The notes: generated from the letters alone by a model not told the origin. Positions 36,658-47,705 are shown, counted from the stretch's first letter. The stretch: DNA of 64,000 nucleotides from Fimbriiglobus ruber (GCF_002197845.1 NZ_NIDE01000005.1:744001-808000), one strand, 5' to 3'. Made by a program: numbers and translations.

Positions 36658-37731
36658 TTAGAAATCCCCATTCGCGATCGGAATCCCGTCGGACGGGCGG
36701 ATCAGCTGCCACATGATCGTGTTGAAAGCAAACGCGGGGTCAGACAGGCCGTAAGACAGGGTCCGCACGCTGCCGTCCGCGAAGGAGAACTGGACGCCGC
36801 CCGAGCCGGGCGAGCCCCAGTTACCGCCGCCGCAGAACTGATTCGCATTGTCCGGCCAGGCACCAACGCCGGGACCGGAAGCAGCCCCGGCGATGTTGCC
36901 GTCCTTGTACAGACCGAGGCCGCAGCGGGCCAGACCGCCGGTGCCGCCGAGGATGATCGGCTCGTCCCAGTACCAGCTGCCGGCCGCGACGGCCCGGATG
37001 TCCATCGCCTTTTCGCCGGCCAGGATCGTGTTGGACGACCCGTCCTTGATCTGCGTGATCTTGAAGGTGACCCCCGGGTTCCCGTCGCCCGGGAGGATGA
37101 TCTGGTCGTTGGCCGAGTAGTCGCTGTGCCCCCACAGGTTCGCGAACGGGAGCAGGTTGGTGGGGAGGACGGGGAGGGTAGCGGGCACCACGGTGTAGCT
37201 CCACCCCGGGTACACCGGGTCGGTGGCCGGGACGGCGATGGGGGTGGCGGCCCGGCGGTTCGGGATGTACAGCGACTTCACCGCCACGCAATACGCCTGA
37301 ATCTGGAACGTCGAATCTTGTTCCATGAACGGCAGCAGGGAGTACGCCCACGACCCGGCCGGGGACTTGTCGCTCTGAGTCGGGAACCCGAAGCCCCACC
37401 ACCACGGGGCCGGCCACCCGACCCCGGTCGTGGCGACGGAGACGACGCCGGCGGGCGGGGTGTTGCCGGTCCCGAACTCGGGCCAGTTGCCCAGGCTCGT
37501 GCTGGCCGTCTGCATCCCGTTGTTCGGGAAGTGCCCGTACGCGCTGTGGTAGTTCTGGAAGCCGAGGCCGATCTGCTTGAGGTTGTTCGTCGAGGTCGCC
37601 CGGTCGGCGGCCTCGCGGGCCTTCTGGACGGCGGGGAGCAACAGTCCGACCAGGACGGCGATGATGGCGATCACCACCAGCAGCTCGACCAGGGTGAAGC
37701 CGGCCCTCGCGGGGCGGCGGACGGTCGTCAT
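36658..37731 (-). CDS. DUF1559 prepilin-like secreted protein
   Basis: A 357-residue planctomycete-specific type. It starts [42 protein letters not shown], a type IV prepilin-like N-methylation signal with G-FTLVE and one hydrophobic helix. The DUF1559 domain contains [24 protein letters not shown] and ends with [17 protein letters not shown]. These proteins are exported and present in many copies per genome; function unknown. The start at 37731 has AGGAGAAGAG upstream; longer in-frame starts are rejected because the signal would be internal. It lies 83 bases after the TPR gene on the same strand. Confidence 0.92.
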   Translation of the reverse strand: MTTVRRPARAGFTLVELLVVIAIIAVLVGLLLPAVQKAREAADRATSTNNLKQIGLGFQNYHSAYGHFPNNGMQTASTSLGNWPEFGTGNTPPAGVVSVATTGVGWPAPWWWGFGFPTQSDKSPAGSWAYSLLPFMEQDSTFQIQAYCVAVKSLYIPNRRAATPIAVPATDPVYPGWSYTVVPATLPVLPTNLLPFANLWGHSDYSANDQIILPGDGNPGVTFKITQIKDGSSNTILAGEKAMDIRAVAAGSWYWDEPIILGGTGGLARCGLGLYKDGNIAGAASGPGVGAWPDNANQFCGGGNWGSPGSGGVQFSFADGSVRTLSYGLSDPAFAFNTIMWQLIRPSDGIPIANGDF

Positions 37732-37814
37732 GATCTCTTCTCCTTGGTGAAACCGGCGCACACTTGCGACGGCGTTCGAGGTCGGAAACAAAACCATCGC
37801 GTTCGGGGGCGCCG

Positions 37815-40800
37815 TCAGCCGCCCTTCCCGGTCTTGCGCGGGGTAGCGCCCTTGGAGGCGCCGGCCGGCGCCCCGCCCGCGGGCGGGGTGCCGGTGTTCG
37901 ATGCGCCCGCCGCGGCCATGGCGGGCAAAACGTACCAGGTGCCGTCCTTGGACACCCATTTGTGCTTGTACGAGTAGTACGCAGGGGTACCGTTCGGCTT
38001 GGTCCCCTTGATGTGGATCAGCACGTCGGCCGTCCGCCCGTCGTTCCGCTCGACGGTCACGTTCACGACCGGCTTGCCCGACTGCCCGTTAAAGTCGGGC
38101 GGCGGGCTATTTTCCAACCACAACGGGACGGCCGAGGTGAGGGTCGGGTCGGTCAACACTTTCAGCTGTTCGGCGTCCTTGGCGAGCCAGGCGTAAGCGG
38201 CCTTCTGGCCCCGCGACCGCAGTTCGCTCGGGAACAACGAGGGGAACAGCACGGGCAGCAAGAAAATGAAGACGACCGCGAGCCCCAGCGCGACCCACCG
38301 AGCGGACTTGGTGCGGACGGCGGCGGCCGTCCACTGGCGGGCGTACAGCAGACGGCTCTCCTGCCGCCGCTTTGACTTGCCGGGCGCGAGTTTAGCGACC
38401 TTCGTGGTCTTCGGGCCTTTCGTGCCTTTCGTACCCGCTTCGCCGTCGTCGGACGTCGTCTCTTCGAGGCTGCCGGTCGCCGTCGTCCGCCACCAGATGT
38501 TGCAGCCGGGACAGCGGAACTTTCGGCTCAGATTGCGGAAGTCGAGCAGACCGACGGTGCCGCACTCGGGACATTCCACCGGCAACTTACCGGCCTGGGC
38601 TTGAGCTTGAGCTTGAGCCCGCGACCGATCGACCTCCGTCGGGTCAGCGACCACGGCGTTCTGCGTTTCGGCTGCTACGCCTGTCGCCACCGTCACCGAT
38701 CGGGCCAGGGCAGTTGTGGCGGTCGCGGCCGGTTCCGCCTGGTCCTTTGCCGCAGGCGGCAGCGCGGGCTGGGGATCGGGCGGGATGTCCCAGACAACTT
38801 CCCCGTCGTCCCCGGCGGGCTCCACCTGTGGGGCAGCCGCCCCGACTGCCGGCGCGGGCCGCGCGGCAGCCGTCTCGTACTTGGCCCGGGTCGCTTCCAG
38901 GCAACTCGTGTACGCCGCGGTCAGGTTCGGGTCGAGTCGGAACGCGGCGGTAAAGTCCGCGATGGCCTGGTCGTAATTCCCGCCCTCTTGGTGGGCGAGG
39001 CCGCGGTGGTAGTGCGCCAGGGCGTGGCGCGGGCGGCGGCGGAGGAACGCGGTGAAGTCCGCAGCGGCGGCCGGGTAGTTGCCCGCTAAATGGTGGGCGC
39101 ACCCGCGGTTAAAAATAGCCGCGAAGAAATCGGGGGCGAGCCGGATCGCCTCGTCGTATGCGGCGAGGGCGGTCGCGTAGTTTCCCTGGGCGGCCTGGGA
39201 CAAGCCGCGCTGGTTGAGCGCGCGGACGTTGTCCGGCTCCTCCGCCAAAACGACGTCGATGTCCTCGGCCGCCAGGTCGTGCCGCCCGAGTTTGCCGTGG
39301 GCCAGCCCGCGAAGGAATCGGGCCCGCGTGAGGGTCGGGTCGAGCCGGAGGGCGCAGTCGGCGTCGTCCGCCGCCCGCTCGTAGTCGCCGGCCGCGACCG
39401 CCGCCAGGCCGCGGTTCAGGTACGCCGGGGCGTGGTCCGGGTCGAGTCGAAGTGCGGTGTCGAAGTCCTCGGCCGCCAGGTCGAGGTGGCCGGCTTCGGT
39501 GTACGCCACCGCCCGCCGGAAGTGCCCCTCGGCGGTCGCCTCCACCGCGAGGGCGGCGTCGAAGTCGGCCACCGCCGCCTCGAACCGCCGGGCCACCCGG
39601 TGGATCGCCCCCCGCTCCAGATACGCTTCAACGCACCCGTGGTCGGCGGCAAGGGCGGCCGAGTACGCGGCGAGGGCGCGGTCGTGGTCCCCTTCTTGAA
39701 GGGCGGTCTGTCCCCGCCGGCAGTGCCGGGTGGCGAGTTGTTTCTGCCGCGCCGCCCGTTCTCCGGCCTCGTCCGCCAGTTGCGACTCGCCGTCCGAATC
39801 GACGAACGACCGGGCGATCGGGCCGGCCGCGCGGGTGTGGGCAACCGGGTGACTGGCCGGGCCGGGGGTTACGTCGCCGCGGTCGGTGGCGACCTGCCGG
39901 GCGAGCCGGCGGAACTGGTCGAGCCCGGCGACCATCTGGTCGTAAGCCGCCCGGAGCTGGTCGGCCGCCTGGGGATTGTTGGCGGGAGCCAGCGTCAGAG
40001 CCCGGGTCAAGTCAACGAACGCCTGCTCCCAGTCGCCGCTCTCGACCCGCGCGAGGCCGCGGCCAGCGAACGGGCGGGCGGCCGCGGGGCTGAGCGGGAT
40101 CGCCTGGTCGTAGTCCGCGATGGCCTGGTCGTATTCGCCCCGCCGCAGGTGGGCCTCGGCGCGGTTCGTCCGGGCCGGGGCGTGGTGCGGGTCGAGACGG
40201 AGGGCGTCGGTGAAATCCGTTAGCGCCCGGTCTGGCTGGTCCAGGCGGAACAGGGCTTCCCCGCGGGCGTTCAGCGGCTCGGGGTTCCGGGGGTCAAGGT
40301 GGACCGCCTCGGTGTAATCGGCGACCGCCTTCGCCCACTCGCCCTGGCGGGCGGCCGCTTCGCCCCGGCGGAGAAACGCGACCGGGTTGCCCGGGTCGAG
40401 CTGGTTAACCTGTGTGTAGTCGGCGGCGGCCTTCGCCCACTCGCCATTCCTGGCATACACGGCCCCGCGGAGGAAGCACGCCCGACATACTCGCCGGTTC
40501 ACGCGGAGCGACAGGTCCGCGTCCGCGACGGCGCCGTCGAAGTCGCGACGAGTGGTCAGGGCGAGCAACCGCTGTGCAAACGTCAGGAGTTGGTTCACAT
40601 CGAGTTGCAGGGCCGCGCCGTAATCGGCGATCGCGCGGTCGTCGTTTCCGACCTGTTCGTAGGCCTGTCCGCGGACGAGTAGTGCCTCCGGGTCGCCCGG
40701 GGCGAGGTCGATGGCTCGGGTCGCCTCGGCGACCGCCCCCGCGGCGTCGCCCGCGGCGAGCAGTTCCCGCCCCCGATCGAGCGCAGCAACCGCCGGACTG

Positions 40801-40880
40801 ACGGGCAGCGCGACCGCTGTCGGCTCGGGGGCGACCCCGCCGCGCGCCGTGCTGCCGGCCCACTCTTCGCGGGCGTCCAT
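37815..40880 (-). CDS. Large TPR-repeat protein with zinc ribbon and one membrane helix
   Basis: About 1021 residues. Roughly the first 650 contain at least fifteen TPR units of the form AxADYxxAIxLDPxxxxAxxNRG. Then a zinc-ribbon, [13 protein letters not shown] and [10 protein letters not shown] (CxxC-x~17-CxxC); one hydrophobic helix [18 protein letters not shown]; and a C-terminal extracytoplasmic domain. TPRs imply a scaffold role; no enzymatic motif is seen. I choose ATG 40880 because the upstream in-frame stretch to 41042 is AT-rich and not protein-like. Probably co-transcribed with the DUF1559 gene. Confidence 0.75.
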   Translation of the reverse strand: MDAREEWAGSTARGGVAPEPTAVALPVSPAVAALDRGRELLAAGDAAGAVAEATRAIDLAPGDPEALLVRGQAYEQVGNDDRAIADYGAALQLDVNQLLTFAQRLLALTTRRDFDGAVADADLSLRVNRRVCRACFLRGAVYARNGEWAKAAADYTQVNQLDPGNPVAFLRRGEAAARQGEWAKAVADYTEAVHLDPRNPEPLNARGEALFRLDQPDRALTDFTDALRLDPHHAPARTNRAEAHLRRGEYDQAIADYDQAIPLSPAAARPFAGRGLARVESGDWEQAFVDLTRALTLAPANNPQAADQLRAAYDQMVAGLDQFRRLARQVATDRGDVTPGPASHPVAHTRAAGPIARSFVDSDGESQLADEAGERAARQKQLATRHCRRGQTALQEGDHDRALAAYSAALAADHGCVEAYLERGAIHRVARRFEAAVADFDAALAVEATAEGHFRRAVAYTEAGHLDLAAEDFDTALRLDPDHAPAYLNRGLAAVAAGDYERAADDADCALRLDPTLTRARFLRGLAHGKLGRHDLAAEDIDVVLAEEPDNVRALNQRGLSQAAQGNYATALAAYDEAIRLAPDFFAAIFNRGCAHHLAGNYPAAAADFTAFLRRRPRHALAHYHRGLAHQEGGNYDQAIADFTAAFRLDPNLTAAYTSCLEATRAKYETAAARPAPAVGAAAPQVEPAGDDGEVVWDIPPDPQPALPPAAKDQAEPAATATTALARSVTVATGVAAETQNAVVADPTEVDRSRAQAQAQAQAGKLPVECPECGTVGLLDFRNLSRKFRCPGCNIWWRTTATGSLEETTSDDGEAGTKGTKGPKTTKVAKLAPGKSKRRQESRLLYARQWTAAAVRTKSARWVALGLAVVFIFLLPVLFPSLFPSELRSRGQKAAYAWLAKDAEQLKVLTDPTLTSAVPLWLENSPPPDFNGQSGKPVVNVTVERNDGRTADVLIHIKGTKPNGTPAYYSYKHKWVSKDGTWYVLPAMAAAGASNTGTPPAGGAPAGASKGATPRKTGKGG

Positions 40881-41295
40881 CCCGGCGGTCCCGTTTTCGG
40901 GGGCCGCGAGCAGGTTTAAAGAGGACCGGTCCGTCACGGTGTATGAGCCTTGGCTGCCGGCTACTCGGATAACGTCACAATGCCTGTGGTTGATACCGCG
41001 CCATCTCAAAAAGCTTACTGGTATGTTTTGTGCAATCCACAATATAACTAATATTGGCCGATCACTGCGAGTTACAGAACGAAGATCGAACGCCGGAGCC
41101 TTTTTGGCCCGGACGACATCTTTACATCTGCCCTATTCTTATGGTTTTACAAAAACAGCCCGCCCACCGGCAACGGGAAAATTCGAGACGTCTCACTTGA
41201 CTTTAAGGGAGTTCAACAAAAACGCGGTAGTCATTTGCGTCGAAGGCGTTACATTGCGCAGCCCGAACTCGCGCCGCACCTATCGCGGCCGCGTC
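40881..41295. other. Gene-free, AT-rich spacer between two minus-strand genes
   Basis: About 415 bases, rich in A/T around 40970-41230, between the TPR gene and the TIGR03790 gene. It probably holds the promoter of the TPR gene, but no clear -35/-10 pair or terminator could be defended. Confidence 0.5.
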
Positions 41296-42606
41296 TCACC
41301 GGAACATCGCGGGCGCGCTCTTCGGACTCGCTTTCACCGCGTCTTCTTTCAACAGCGGGTGTTTGGCGAACGGGGTGTACAGCGGGTCGCCGACGAGGAC
41401 CGTCATCCAGCTCGTAACCAGGACGGTTCGGGCGTAGCATTCGACCAGCGTGTATTTGCCGGTCGCCAGGAAGCCGAAGAACTCGGCCGGCTTCGGGAAC
41501 CCGATCGTGTACGGCTCGCCGACCGGGCCGAGCGTCGCGGCCACGCCGGCTTTGAGCAGATTTGGGCACCAGAGCTTCGACTTCCCGTCCCGCAAGCTGA
41601 CCGCCTCGGAACTGGCCAGGTGCCACGCCACCGCGCCTTTCGTGAACTGGCAGCACGGGACGTAATTCGCGAGCGAATACCAGCCCGTGTATAGTGCCGC
41701 GTCCGGGCAGCTGTCCGGCTTGAACAGGTCGTTCTTGTCGTCGAGGACGACGGCCATGCCCGCTTCTCGAAGGAGAGCCGCGGTCTCGCGGAACGACTCG
41801 TCGTACCCGGCGTACCCGATACCGCCGTCGGTCGCGTTTTTTGGGTCGTAGCCGATCCCCCGGGCGTCGACGTAGGCTTTGCCCGTCAACCCGCCGGCTT
41901 CTTCCACCTCGATCGCGTCGTCGATCAGCCGCTTAGCGATGGCCGGGGTCGGGCCGTCGACCCGGGCGGTCATTAGGGTCGGCGGGAGCTTGGCCCGCTC
42001 GTCCGCCGGGAAGCGCCAGTTGAGCGGGTTCGGCTGCCAGCGTTCGAGCGGATACGGGGGATGCCAGAGGAGCATGAGTTCGCTGTCGACCGACGCGGTA
42101 CTCTCGGCGTGGTGCAGCGACTGCTCTTTCCCGGCCCGGGCGTCGCGGGCTTTCCGGGCGGCTTCCAGCTTCGTCTTGTCTTGCGGGTTTTCCTTCTCCA
42201 ACCGCTCGACTTCTTTCCGCGACTCGTCGAGGAGCGGCCGCAGGATCGCGAGCTGGGCCTCGTCCGCCTGCGTGGGAGATTGCGGGCCGACGCGCAGGGG
42301 GACGCCGTAGACGGTGAGGAGAACCTTCACATCCTGCTTGCGGCCGGCGAGCTTTTCGCGGAGCGGCCCGGCCAGCTTGGCGTCGTAGTCCGCGCGGGAA
42401 ATGTCTTCGCCGGTCGGCAGATCGAGTTCAATCAGGTTTTCGGCTGGCACCTTTCGTTTGGCCAAATAGTGCGCCGCCACGTCGCGGGACGCCGGGACCG
42501 ACTTGTTGGCGACGATCACCACGTCCTTCGGCGCCAGCGCGGCGGCGGGGAGAACGGACGCCAGCAGGAGTGTGAAAACGCTCGTGGTAACGGCAGCGCG
42601 CGGCAC
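41296..42606 (-). CDS. TIGR03790 family secreted protein
   Basis: A 436-residue protein. An N-terminal signal peptide (VFTLLLASVLPAAALA) is followed by DVVIVANKSVPASRDVAAHYLAKRKVP, DVKVLLTVYGVPLRVG, YVDARGIGYDPKNATDGGIGYAGYD and a late conserved AVAWHLASSEAV region. This is the TIGR03790 pattern, a family of unknown function common in planctomycetes and verrucomicrobia. It is probably periplasmic. The upstream gap 42607-42965 contains no recognisable gene. Confidence 0.8.
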   Translation of the reverse strand: MPRAAVTTSVFTLLLASVLPAAALAPKDVVIVANKSVPASRDVAAHYLAKRKVPAENLIELDLPTGEDISRADYDAKLAGPLREKLAGRKQDVKVLLTVYGVPLRVGPQSPTQADEAQLAILRPLLDESRKEVERLEKENPQDKTKLEAARKARDARAGKEQSLHHAESTASVDSELMLLWHPPYPLERWQPNPLNWRFPADERAKLPPTLMTARVDGPTPAIAKRLIDDAIEVEEAGGLTGKAYVDARGIGYDPKNATDGGIGYAGYDESFRETAALLREAGMAVVLDDKNDLFKPDSCPDAALYTGWYSLANYVPCCQFTKGAVAWHLASSEAVSLRDGKSKLWCPNLLKAGVAATLGPVGEPYTIGFPKPAEFFGFLATGKYTLVECYARTVLVTSWMTVLVGDPLYTPFAKHPLLKEDAVKASPKSAPAMFR

Positions 42607-43423
42607 GGGGAGACCTCCGGTGGGTGGTGATGTTGGTTGTAAGCGGTACGAAGGTGAGCGGGAGCCCGAAACGCGCGGGGTCAGGACGATGTGACCGGCA
42701 CACGGTCATGCAGTTTTTGTTTCCCATTCCAGGTTGCTTCAGCTTGAACGGTCGACTAGCCTTGGTTTCACCAAGGTTCAACTCGGTTGCCTGCTGGCGT
42801 TCGGGGTGTTGTTCTCGTGGCGGCTCGGCGGCATCGACTGAGCTGGCCCTGGTGTGCAGCCCAGACGCCGAGCCCGGCGCAGCAACAGGCATCGCCGCGT
42901 GGCGGCTCCTCAGAGAGTACGGTGTCGAGTCGCCGATGCAGGGTCGACCGGCGGCGGAGGGTGTAATGCGGTTCCCAAGGTTTCTGGCCGTCGGCCTCGT
43001 ACTCGTATATCTCCCCGCTGGTTACGCGGGGGAGACCGTAGCCAATCCCCAACTCGGCTTTCGATTGTCCGTTCCCGACGGTTTTGTTCGAGAGCCTGAG
43101 CGCGTTCAAGGGCAAGTCGTCTACGCCTTCCAACGCCCGCCTGAGGGCGAGCAGAAGGTAGGTACGTTCATAGTGGTAAGCCGCCTCGGTGGTGTCATCG
43201 GCCGGGAAAAACTCGATCCAAAAGTCATAGCCTCCAAGAATCCACAAGTTTCCTTGACGAGCGAGAGGTGGAAGGCGTTCGACATCGAAGTGTTCCGCGT
43301 CCCCGAGCAGTCCGGTGAGCTACAGTTGTTGACGTTCAACACCCAAGGGCGGCCGGAACAATTACTTCACCCTTGTCCCTACAATCACTTGCATGGCTTG
43401 TTGCGTCAGCTGGAGACCACATC

Positions 43424-44702
43424 ATGCACCCTACCCCGCTTCACCAATGTCGATGTCCTGATTGCCTCCAGGCGACAGACCATCCCAACAAGGAGGTCCA
43501 CCGACAACTCAACTTGCTCCTCAGTCGGCTCAACGAGCAACAGCGACGCTGGCTGGCGGCCTGGGAAGCCCAGCGCATCGGCCACGGCGGTGACCGCCTG
43601 GTATCCTCCATCACAGGCCTCCACGTCCAGACCATTCGCCGGGGACGCCAAGAGTTAGGGTCGGCTTTTGCCAACCTCCCGCCGGGACGGGTCCGCCGCC
43701 CTGGAGCGGGCCGCCCGCCCTTGGAAAAAAAGATCCGGTCCTGGAGCGAGACCTGGTAGCCCTGCTGGTCGATGACACCGGCGGCGACCCGATGACGAAA
43801 CAGCGGTGGGTGCGTCTGAGCCTGAAGCGACTGGGCCAACTGCTGGCCCAACGAGGCCATGCCATCGACCCCAAGACCGTCCGGCGTTTGCTCCACAAAC
43901 TCAAGTACTCGTTGAAGGCGAATCGGAAACGGTTTACCGGCCCACCGCACCCCGATCGGGATCGTCAGTTCCGCTACATCGCCCACCAGAAGCGGCGGTT
44001 CCTGAAAGCGGGCAGGCCGGTCATCAGCGTGGATACCAAGAAAAAAGAGTTGATCGGCAACTTCCAGCAGGATGGGCAGACCTGGTGCCACGAGGCGGAC
44101 GAGGTCAACGCTTATGACTTCCTCAGTGACGCCGAGGGCCGGGCCACCCCGTATGGCATCTACCTGGTACAACACGACCGCGGTTACGTGTACGTGGGCG
44201 AATCGGCCGACACGCCGGAGTTTGCGGTCGATGCGATTGTCTCGTGGTGGAAGAGCCACGGTCGCCGTCGTTTCCCGGACGCTACCAAACTCCTGATCCT
44301 GGCGGACTCGGGTGGCAGTAATGGCTGTCGGCCTCGGATGTGGAAGCGTCAGTTGCAGGAACGGCTGGCTGACGCCTTCAACCTGGAGGTGACGGTGTGC
44401 CACTACCCCGCGGTGGCTCCAAGTGGAACCCGATTGAGCATCGGCTGTTCAGCTTTATCAGCATCAACTGGGCCGGCAAGCCCTTGCGTTCGTGGTTGAT
44501 CTTGTTGGGCTATATTCAGGACACGAGAACCGAAACAGGCTTGCAGGTGAAAGCCGTGTTGTTGCGGGGAAACTATGAGAGGGGCCTGAAGGTCACGGAT
44601 CACGAGATGAGGAAGTTGCGCTTGCGACGGCATAAGACCTGTCCGAGTTGGAACTATACCATCCGGCCACGCCAAGGAGTTTCGGGTGCGGCCAAAGGGT
44701 GA
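43424..44702 (+). CDS. ISAzo13 transposase (frameshifted)
   Basis: The first frame, from ATG 43424, gives the helix-turn-helix part (NEQQRRWLAAWEAQRIGHGG; LHVQTIRRGRQEL; GRVRRPGAGRPPL). A -1 slip at A AAA AAG (43726-43732) leads into DPVLERDLVALLVDDTGGDPM and the DDE core: RPVISVDTKKKELIG (Asp), KLLILADSGGSNG (Asp), and SKWNPIEHRLFSF (Glu). A second frame change is needed at the C run 44406-44409, just before GGSKWN; unlike the first it is not an A-rich slip site and may be an error or a real inactivating deletion. Confidence 0.85.
43726..43732 (+). other. -1 frameshift heptamer A_AAA_AAG
   Basis: Classical slippery heptamer in the correct phase (GAA AAA AAG), joining the two halves of the ISAzo13 transposase. 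Confidence 0.8.
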
Positions 44703-45242
44703 AGTAATTGTTCCGGTCGCCCCAAGTGCCGCTCAAGCCGGAGGCAGTCCAAGTTGCGGTGATCGGGGAGGCGAGCCGCGAGGCCGAATTGCGGAGCACA
44801 CTCCAACATGTCTTGGGCGGTCTGGACGGCCAGACGAACTGGCTCGATACCGGGCAGCGGGTCAGCAGGTTCGTCGAGGGGCTAAGCCGGCTCGCGATCA
44901 CGGCCGGTGTGCTGGCGGTTATTGCCGTAGCCATCTGGCGAGCGGTTCGCCGGGGGAGAAAAGCTCGCGGTCGAGCCGAATCTGGTAGCGTGTTATCAAG
45001 GGACAAAAAACACATGATTCATCCACCGGTCGCGGGAAGCTCGGACGAACCCCAACCGGCGGACGAACCACGTTGCACGCCGGGTCAAACGGAGCCCGGT
45101 TCTTGAACACCCCGTAGCAGATCATCACCAGCTTCCACATGCGATTGTCCGACCGCCGGGCTCGTGCTAACGACTATTTCACAGTAACATGTGAGGTGCT
45201 GCACCTGACCTGGCGGACAAGTAGGCTTTTTCAGAGATCAAG

Positions 45243-45271
45243 CTCACCTTGCCCGGCGGGCAGGTGAGTTT
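45243..45271 (+). terminator. Hairpin upstream of the DUF1080 gene
   Basis: CTCACCT and GCCC pair with GGGC and AGGTGAG around a 3-base loop, with one bulged T, followed by TTTAG. It may end transcription of the interrupted gene or fold in the leader of the gene starting at 45315. Confidence 0.4.
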
Positions 45272-45314
45272 AGCCGTTCGGCGTTGAATCCCCGAACCGG
45301 GGTCGGAGGTGATC

Positions 45315-46310
45315 ATGAACCGCGCGTTCGCAGTGGCGCTGATGGTCGGGTGTGCAGTCGTGGCGACAGCCGCCGACGACAACAGCGACCCGATCCGGAA
45401 GAAGCTGGACGCCGCCAAGGCGAAATTCGAGGAGGGGAAGAAGGCGGCCCGGGCGAAGGCGAAGGAGTACTTCGACCAGCAGGAGGCGAAGGCCCGGGAC
45501 AAGGGTGACAAGAAGCGGGTCGACCAGATCAAGGACGAGCGGCGGGCATTCGACGAGAACATGGTGTTTACCGGCAACGTTCCGGTCAGCCTTAAGACCG
45601 CGGTGGAGGCGCCGCAGAAGGCGCTCGAGGCGGCCTTTGCCACCGCGGTCAAGGAGTACACGCGAACGAAGAAAGACGACCTGGCCACGGCGGTCGAGCA
45701 GGAATGGAAAGAGTGGAAGGAGGTGAAGGACAAAGAAGCCGTGCAAGTGAAGGACAAAGAGGCAGTGCAGGTGGATCAGGATAAGAACCCGTTCACCCCG
45801 CTGTTCAACGGGAAGGATCTGACGGGATGGGGCGTGTCCTGGGGCGGGGAAAACGGTACGTGGAAGGTCGTTGAGGGCGCAATCCAGGGCGAGGGAAAGA
45901 ACGCGAACTGGTGTCATTTGGCCGCAGGCGAGGCCCGGTTCGCCGACTTCCATCTGAAAATGGAGGTTTTCCGCAATCCTTCGTGTGAAGCCGGCGTTCT
46001 CATCCGCAACGAGGGAACAAATCAATATTCCATTTCGCTACGTGACGGAACCGTCGCCCGTCTCAACGGGAACACGGACAAAAAGGTGCAATCACCTGCA
46101 AACGAATGGTATATATTCGACATCATTGCCCGGGGTAACAAGATTACGACTTATATAAACGCAAGAAAGTGCGCCAATGCGGTTGACGACGGCAATGCCT
46201 TTCTGTCGGGCCGTATGGCGCTCCGCGTTACGGGTGAGGGTTCTGTCGTCCGCATCCGGAAGATCGAGATCATGAACCTGGGACCGGCCACCCCACCGGC
46301 GAAGAAGTAG
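45315..46310 (+). CDS. Secreted DUF1080 (3-keto-disaccharide hydrolase-type) protein
   Basis: A 331-residue protein. Signal peptide RAFAVALMVGCAVVATAA; then a long charged helical region rich in Lys/Glu (~25-155), containing a tandem KDKEAVQV KDKEAVQV; then the DUF1080 lectin-like domain: FTPLFNGKDLTGWGVSWGGENGTWKVVEGAI, FHLKMEVFRNPSCEAGVLIRNEG, and a final VRIRKIEIMNL strand. DUF1080 domains occur in many secreted planctomycete proteins and are linked to glycoside cleavage; the activity here is inferred. ATG 45315 has GGAGGTG upstream. The 3' end overlaps the convergent glycosyltransferase gene by ~40 bases. Confidence 0.85.
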   Translation: MNRAFAVALMVGCAVVATAADDNSDPIRKKLDAAKAKFEEGKKAARAKAKEYFDQQEAKARDKGDKKRVDQIKDERRAFDENMVFTGNVPVSLKTAVEAPQKALEAAFATAVKEYTRTKKDDLATAVEQEWKEWKEVKDKEAVQVKDKEAVQVDQDKNPFTPLFNGKDLTGWGVSWGGENGTWKVVEGAIQGEGKNANWCHLAAGEARFADFHLKMEVFRNPSCEAGVLIRNEGTNQYSISLRDGTVARLNGNTDKKVQSPANEWYIFDIIARGNKITTYINARKCANAVDDGNAFLSGRMALRVTGEGSVVRIRKIEIMNLGPATPPAKK

Positions 46311-47547
46311 TCATCGGCCGCAGCCGCGAAGTCTCACGTCGGACCAGTTCCAACTTATCGTCCCACCGGAAGTCGCGGCCCACCCGGGCGCGGCCGGTCT
46401 CGCCCAGTTTCTGCCGGAGCGTCGGGTCAGCGGCCAAGCGTCCGAGGTGTCTGGCCAACTCAGCCACGTCGCCGCAGCGGGCGAGGAAGCCGTCTTCGCC
46501 GTCGTGAATCAGGTCCGCCGGGCCGCCGGCGCGGTAGCAGACGTTCGGCTTGCCGTTCGCCCACGCTTCCAGCAGCACCAAGCCGAACGAGTCGGTCCGC
46601 GACGGCAGCGCGAAGGCATCGATGCCCGCGAAGAAGTCGCGCTTCTCGGCGTCCGTCAGTCGGCCAAGGCGGGTGATGCCGCTTTTGTCCGGGAGCGCGT
46701 CCCAGAAGCGGCAGAAGTTCGGCATGTCCGGCCCAGCCAGGACGACGCGAAACCGGTGTCCTGCCGCCTGCGCCACCGCGGCAGCGCGGAGAAGATCGAC
46801 GGCCCCCTTCTCTTCGCTCAGGTTCGCCAGGTGGCCGAACACGACTTCGTCCGGCGCGACGCCCCACGCCGCCCGCGCGGTCATCCGGTTCCCGCCGGTG
46901 CATTCCGCCGGGTCGACACCTAGCCCTTGTAGCACGACCCGGCCTTCGGGGACGCCGAGTTCGACCACGGCGCGGAACTCGGACGGCGTTTGCACGAATA
47001 CGCGGTCCGCCTGACGGAGCAGCCACCGCAGCGGGGCGGACGTGTACTGGCGGCGGGTCCGGTCGGCCGGGTCGGTCGGGTCGCCCAGGTGGAGGAACGG
47101 CGTGAGCAGGAACGGCACCCCCCGCCGCCGCGCCAGCCGCAACCCGGCCGCGGCCACGAACGAATAGGGAAACGCGAACGCGTGGACCGCGTCGAGCCGC
47201 CCGTCATACTGGCCTGCTGCCCGCCACATCTCCGGGCAAACGGGGTTGCACGGCAGCGTCAGCGCCTGCCAGCGTGGGACCGGGATGAGCGACAAGGCTT
47301 TCAGAGCGTACCGCCGAGCGGGGAACCGCAGCGGCGCGAACCGGCGAATGGTCACACCGCTAGTCGTCTCCGCGGCGCTCGTTTCCTCGAACCCGCGGCG
47401 CCACATCGCTTCCAGGTCGACCGCCGTGCTGGTCCAGACGGTGACCCCGTCGCCGCAGCTGGCGAGGTGCGCGGCGAGTCGGGCGACGTAGGCTTCGCAG
47501 CCTCCGACGGCGGGCGGATACCGGTGAACGAACAGTGCGACGTGCAT
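46270..47547 (-). CDS. GT4-family glycosyltransferase
   Basis: A 425-residue GT-B glycosyltransferase. N-terminal domain: MHVALFVHRYPPAVGGCEAYVARLAAHL, the usual GT4 start with a glycine-rich acceptor loop. C-terminal domain: VVFGHLANLSEEKGAVDLLRAAAV, and the donor-binding EX7E region FALPSRTDSFGLVLLEAWANGKPNV, followed by GGPADLIHDGEDGFL. Sugar donor and acceptor are unknown. The start at 47547 is chosen because the in-frame extension to 47772 reads through an inverted repeat. Confidence 0.88.
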   Translation of the reverse strand: MHVALFVHRYPPAVGGCEAYVARLAAHLASCGDGVTVWTSTAVDLEAMWRRGFEETSAAETTSGVTIRRFAPLRFPARRYALKALSLIPVPRWQALTLPCNPVCPEMWRAAGQYDGRLDAVHAFAFPYSFVAAAGLRLARRRGVPFLLTPFLHLGDPTDPADRTRRQYTSAPLRWLLRQADRVFVQTPSEFRAVVELGVPEGRVVLQGLGVDPAECTGGNRMTARAAWGVAPDEVVFGHLANLSEEKGAVDLLRAAAVAQAAGHRFRVVLAGPDMPNFCRFWDALPDKSGITRLGRLTDAEKRDFFAGIDAFALPSRTDSFGLVLLEAWANGKPNVCYRAGGPADLIHDGEDGFLARCGDVAELARHLGRLAADPTLRQKLGETGRARVGRDFRWDDKLELVRRETSRLRPMTTSSPVGWPVPGS

Positions 47548-47557
47548 GGCGACAAAA

Positions 47558-47705
47558 TTTGGAGTGCGGCGCTTTACCGCCGCTTTTGTTTCGGAATTTC
47601 GACACGGCCAAGCTCGATCGCGTCTGCCGGAGATCCGGGCTCCACCCGCTCGGCAGCGCTTCTGATGCCAGAAACAAAAGCGGCGGTAAAGCGCCGCACT
47701 CCAAA
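47558..47705. repeat. Perfect 35-bp inverted repeat upstream of the glycosyltransferase
   Basis: Arms 47558-47592 and 47671-47705 are exact complements (TTTGGAGTGCGGCGCTTTAC...), with a 78-base spacer. It lies 11 bases upstream of the glycosyltransferase start, between two divergent genes. Another intergenic palindrome family, unlike the 4233 type. Confidence 0.9.

Larger units (their letters stand above)
43353..44716 (+). mobile_element. ISAzo13-family insertion sequence (1364 bp)
   Basis: A perfect 22-bp terminal inverted repeat (43353-43374 and 44695-44716), beginning CCGGAACAATTACTTCAC. No clear longer target duplication is seen, and the host frame closes with the element removed. One transposase gene fills it. 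Confidence 0.9.
42966..45106 (+). pseudogene. Signal-peptide membrane protein gene interrupted by ISAzo13 element
   Basis: The 5' part (42966-43352) encodes a signal peptide (RFPRFLAVGLVLVYLPAGYAG) and a domain starting VANPQLGFRLSVPDGFV. The 3' part (44717-45106) continues SPQVPLKPEAVQVAVIGEAS and ends with one membrane helix (LAITAGVLAVIAVAIWRAV) and a charged tail. Joining codon 43350-43352 to 44717 restores the frame exactly. The intact protein would be about 258 residues with an extracytoplasmic domain and a C-terminal anchor. Function unknown; the insertion probably inactivates it. Confidence 0.8.
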
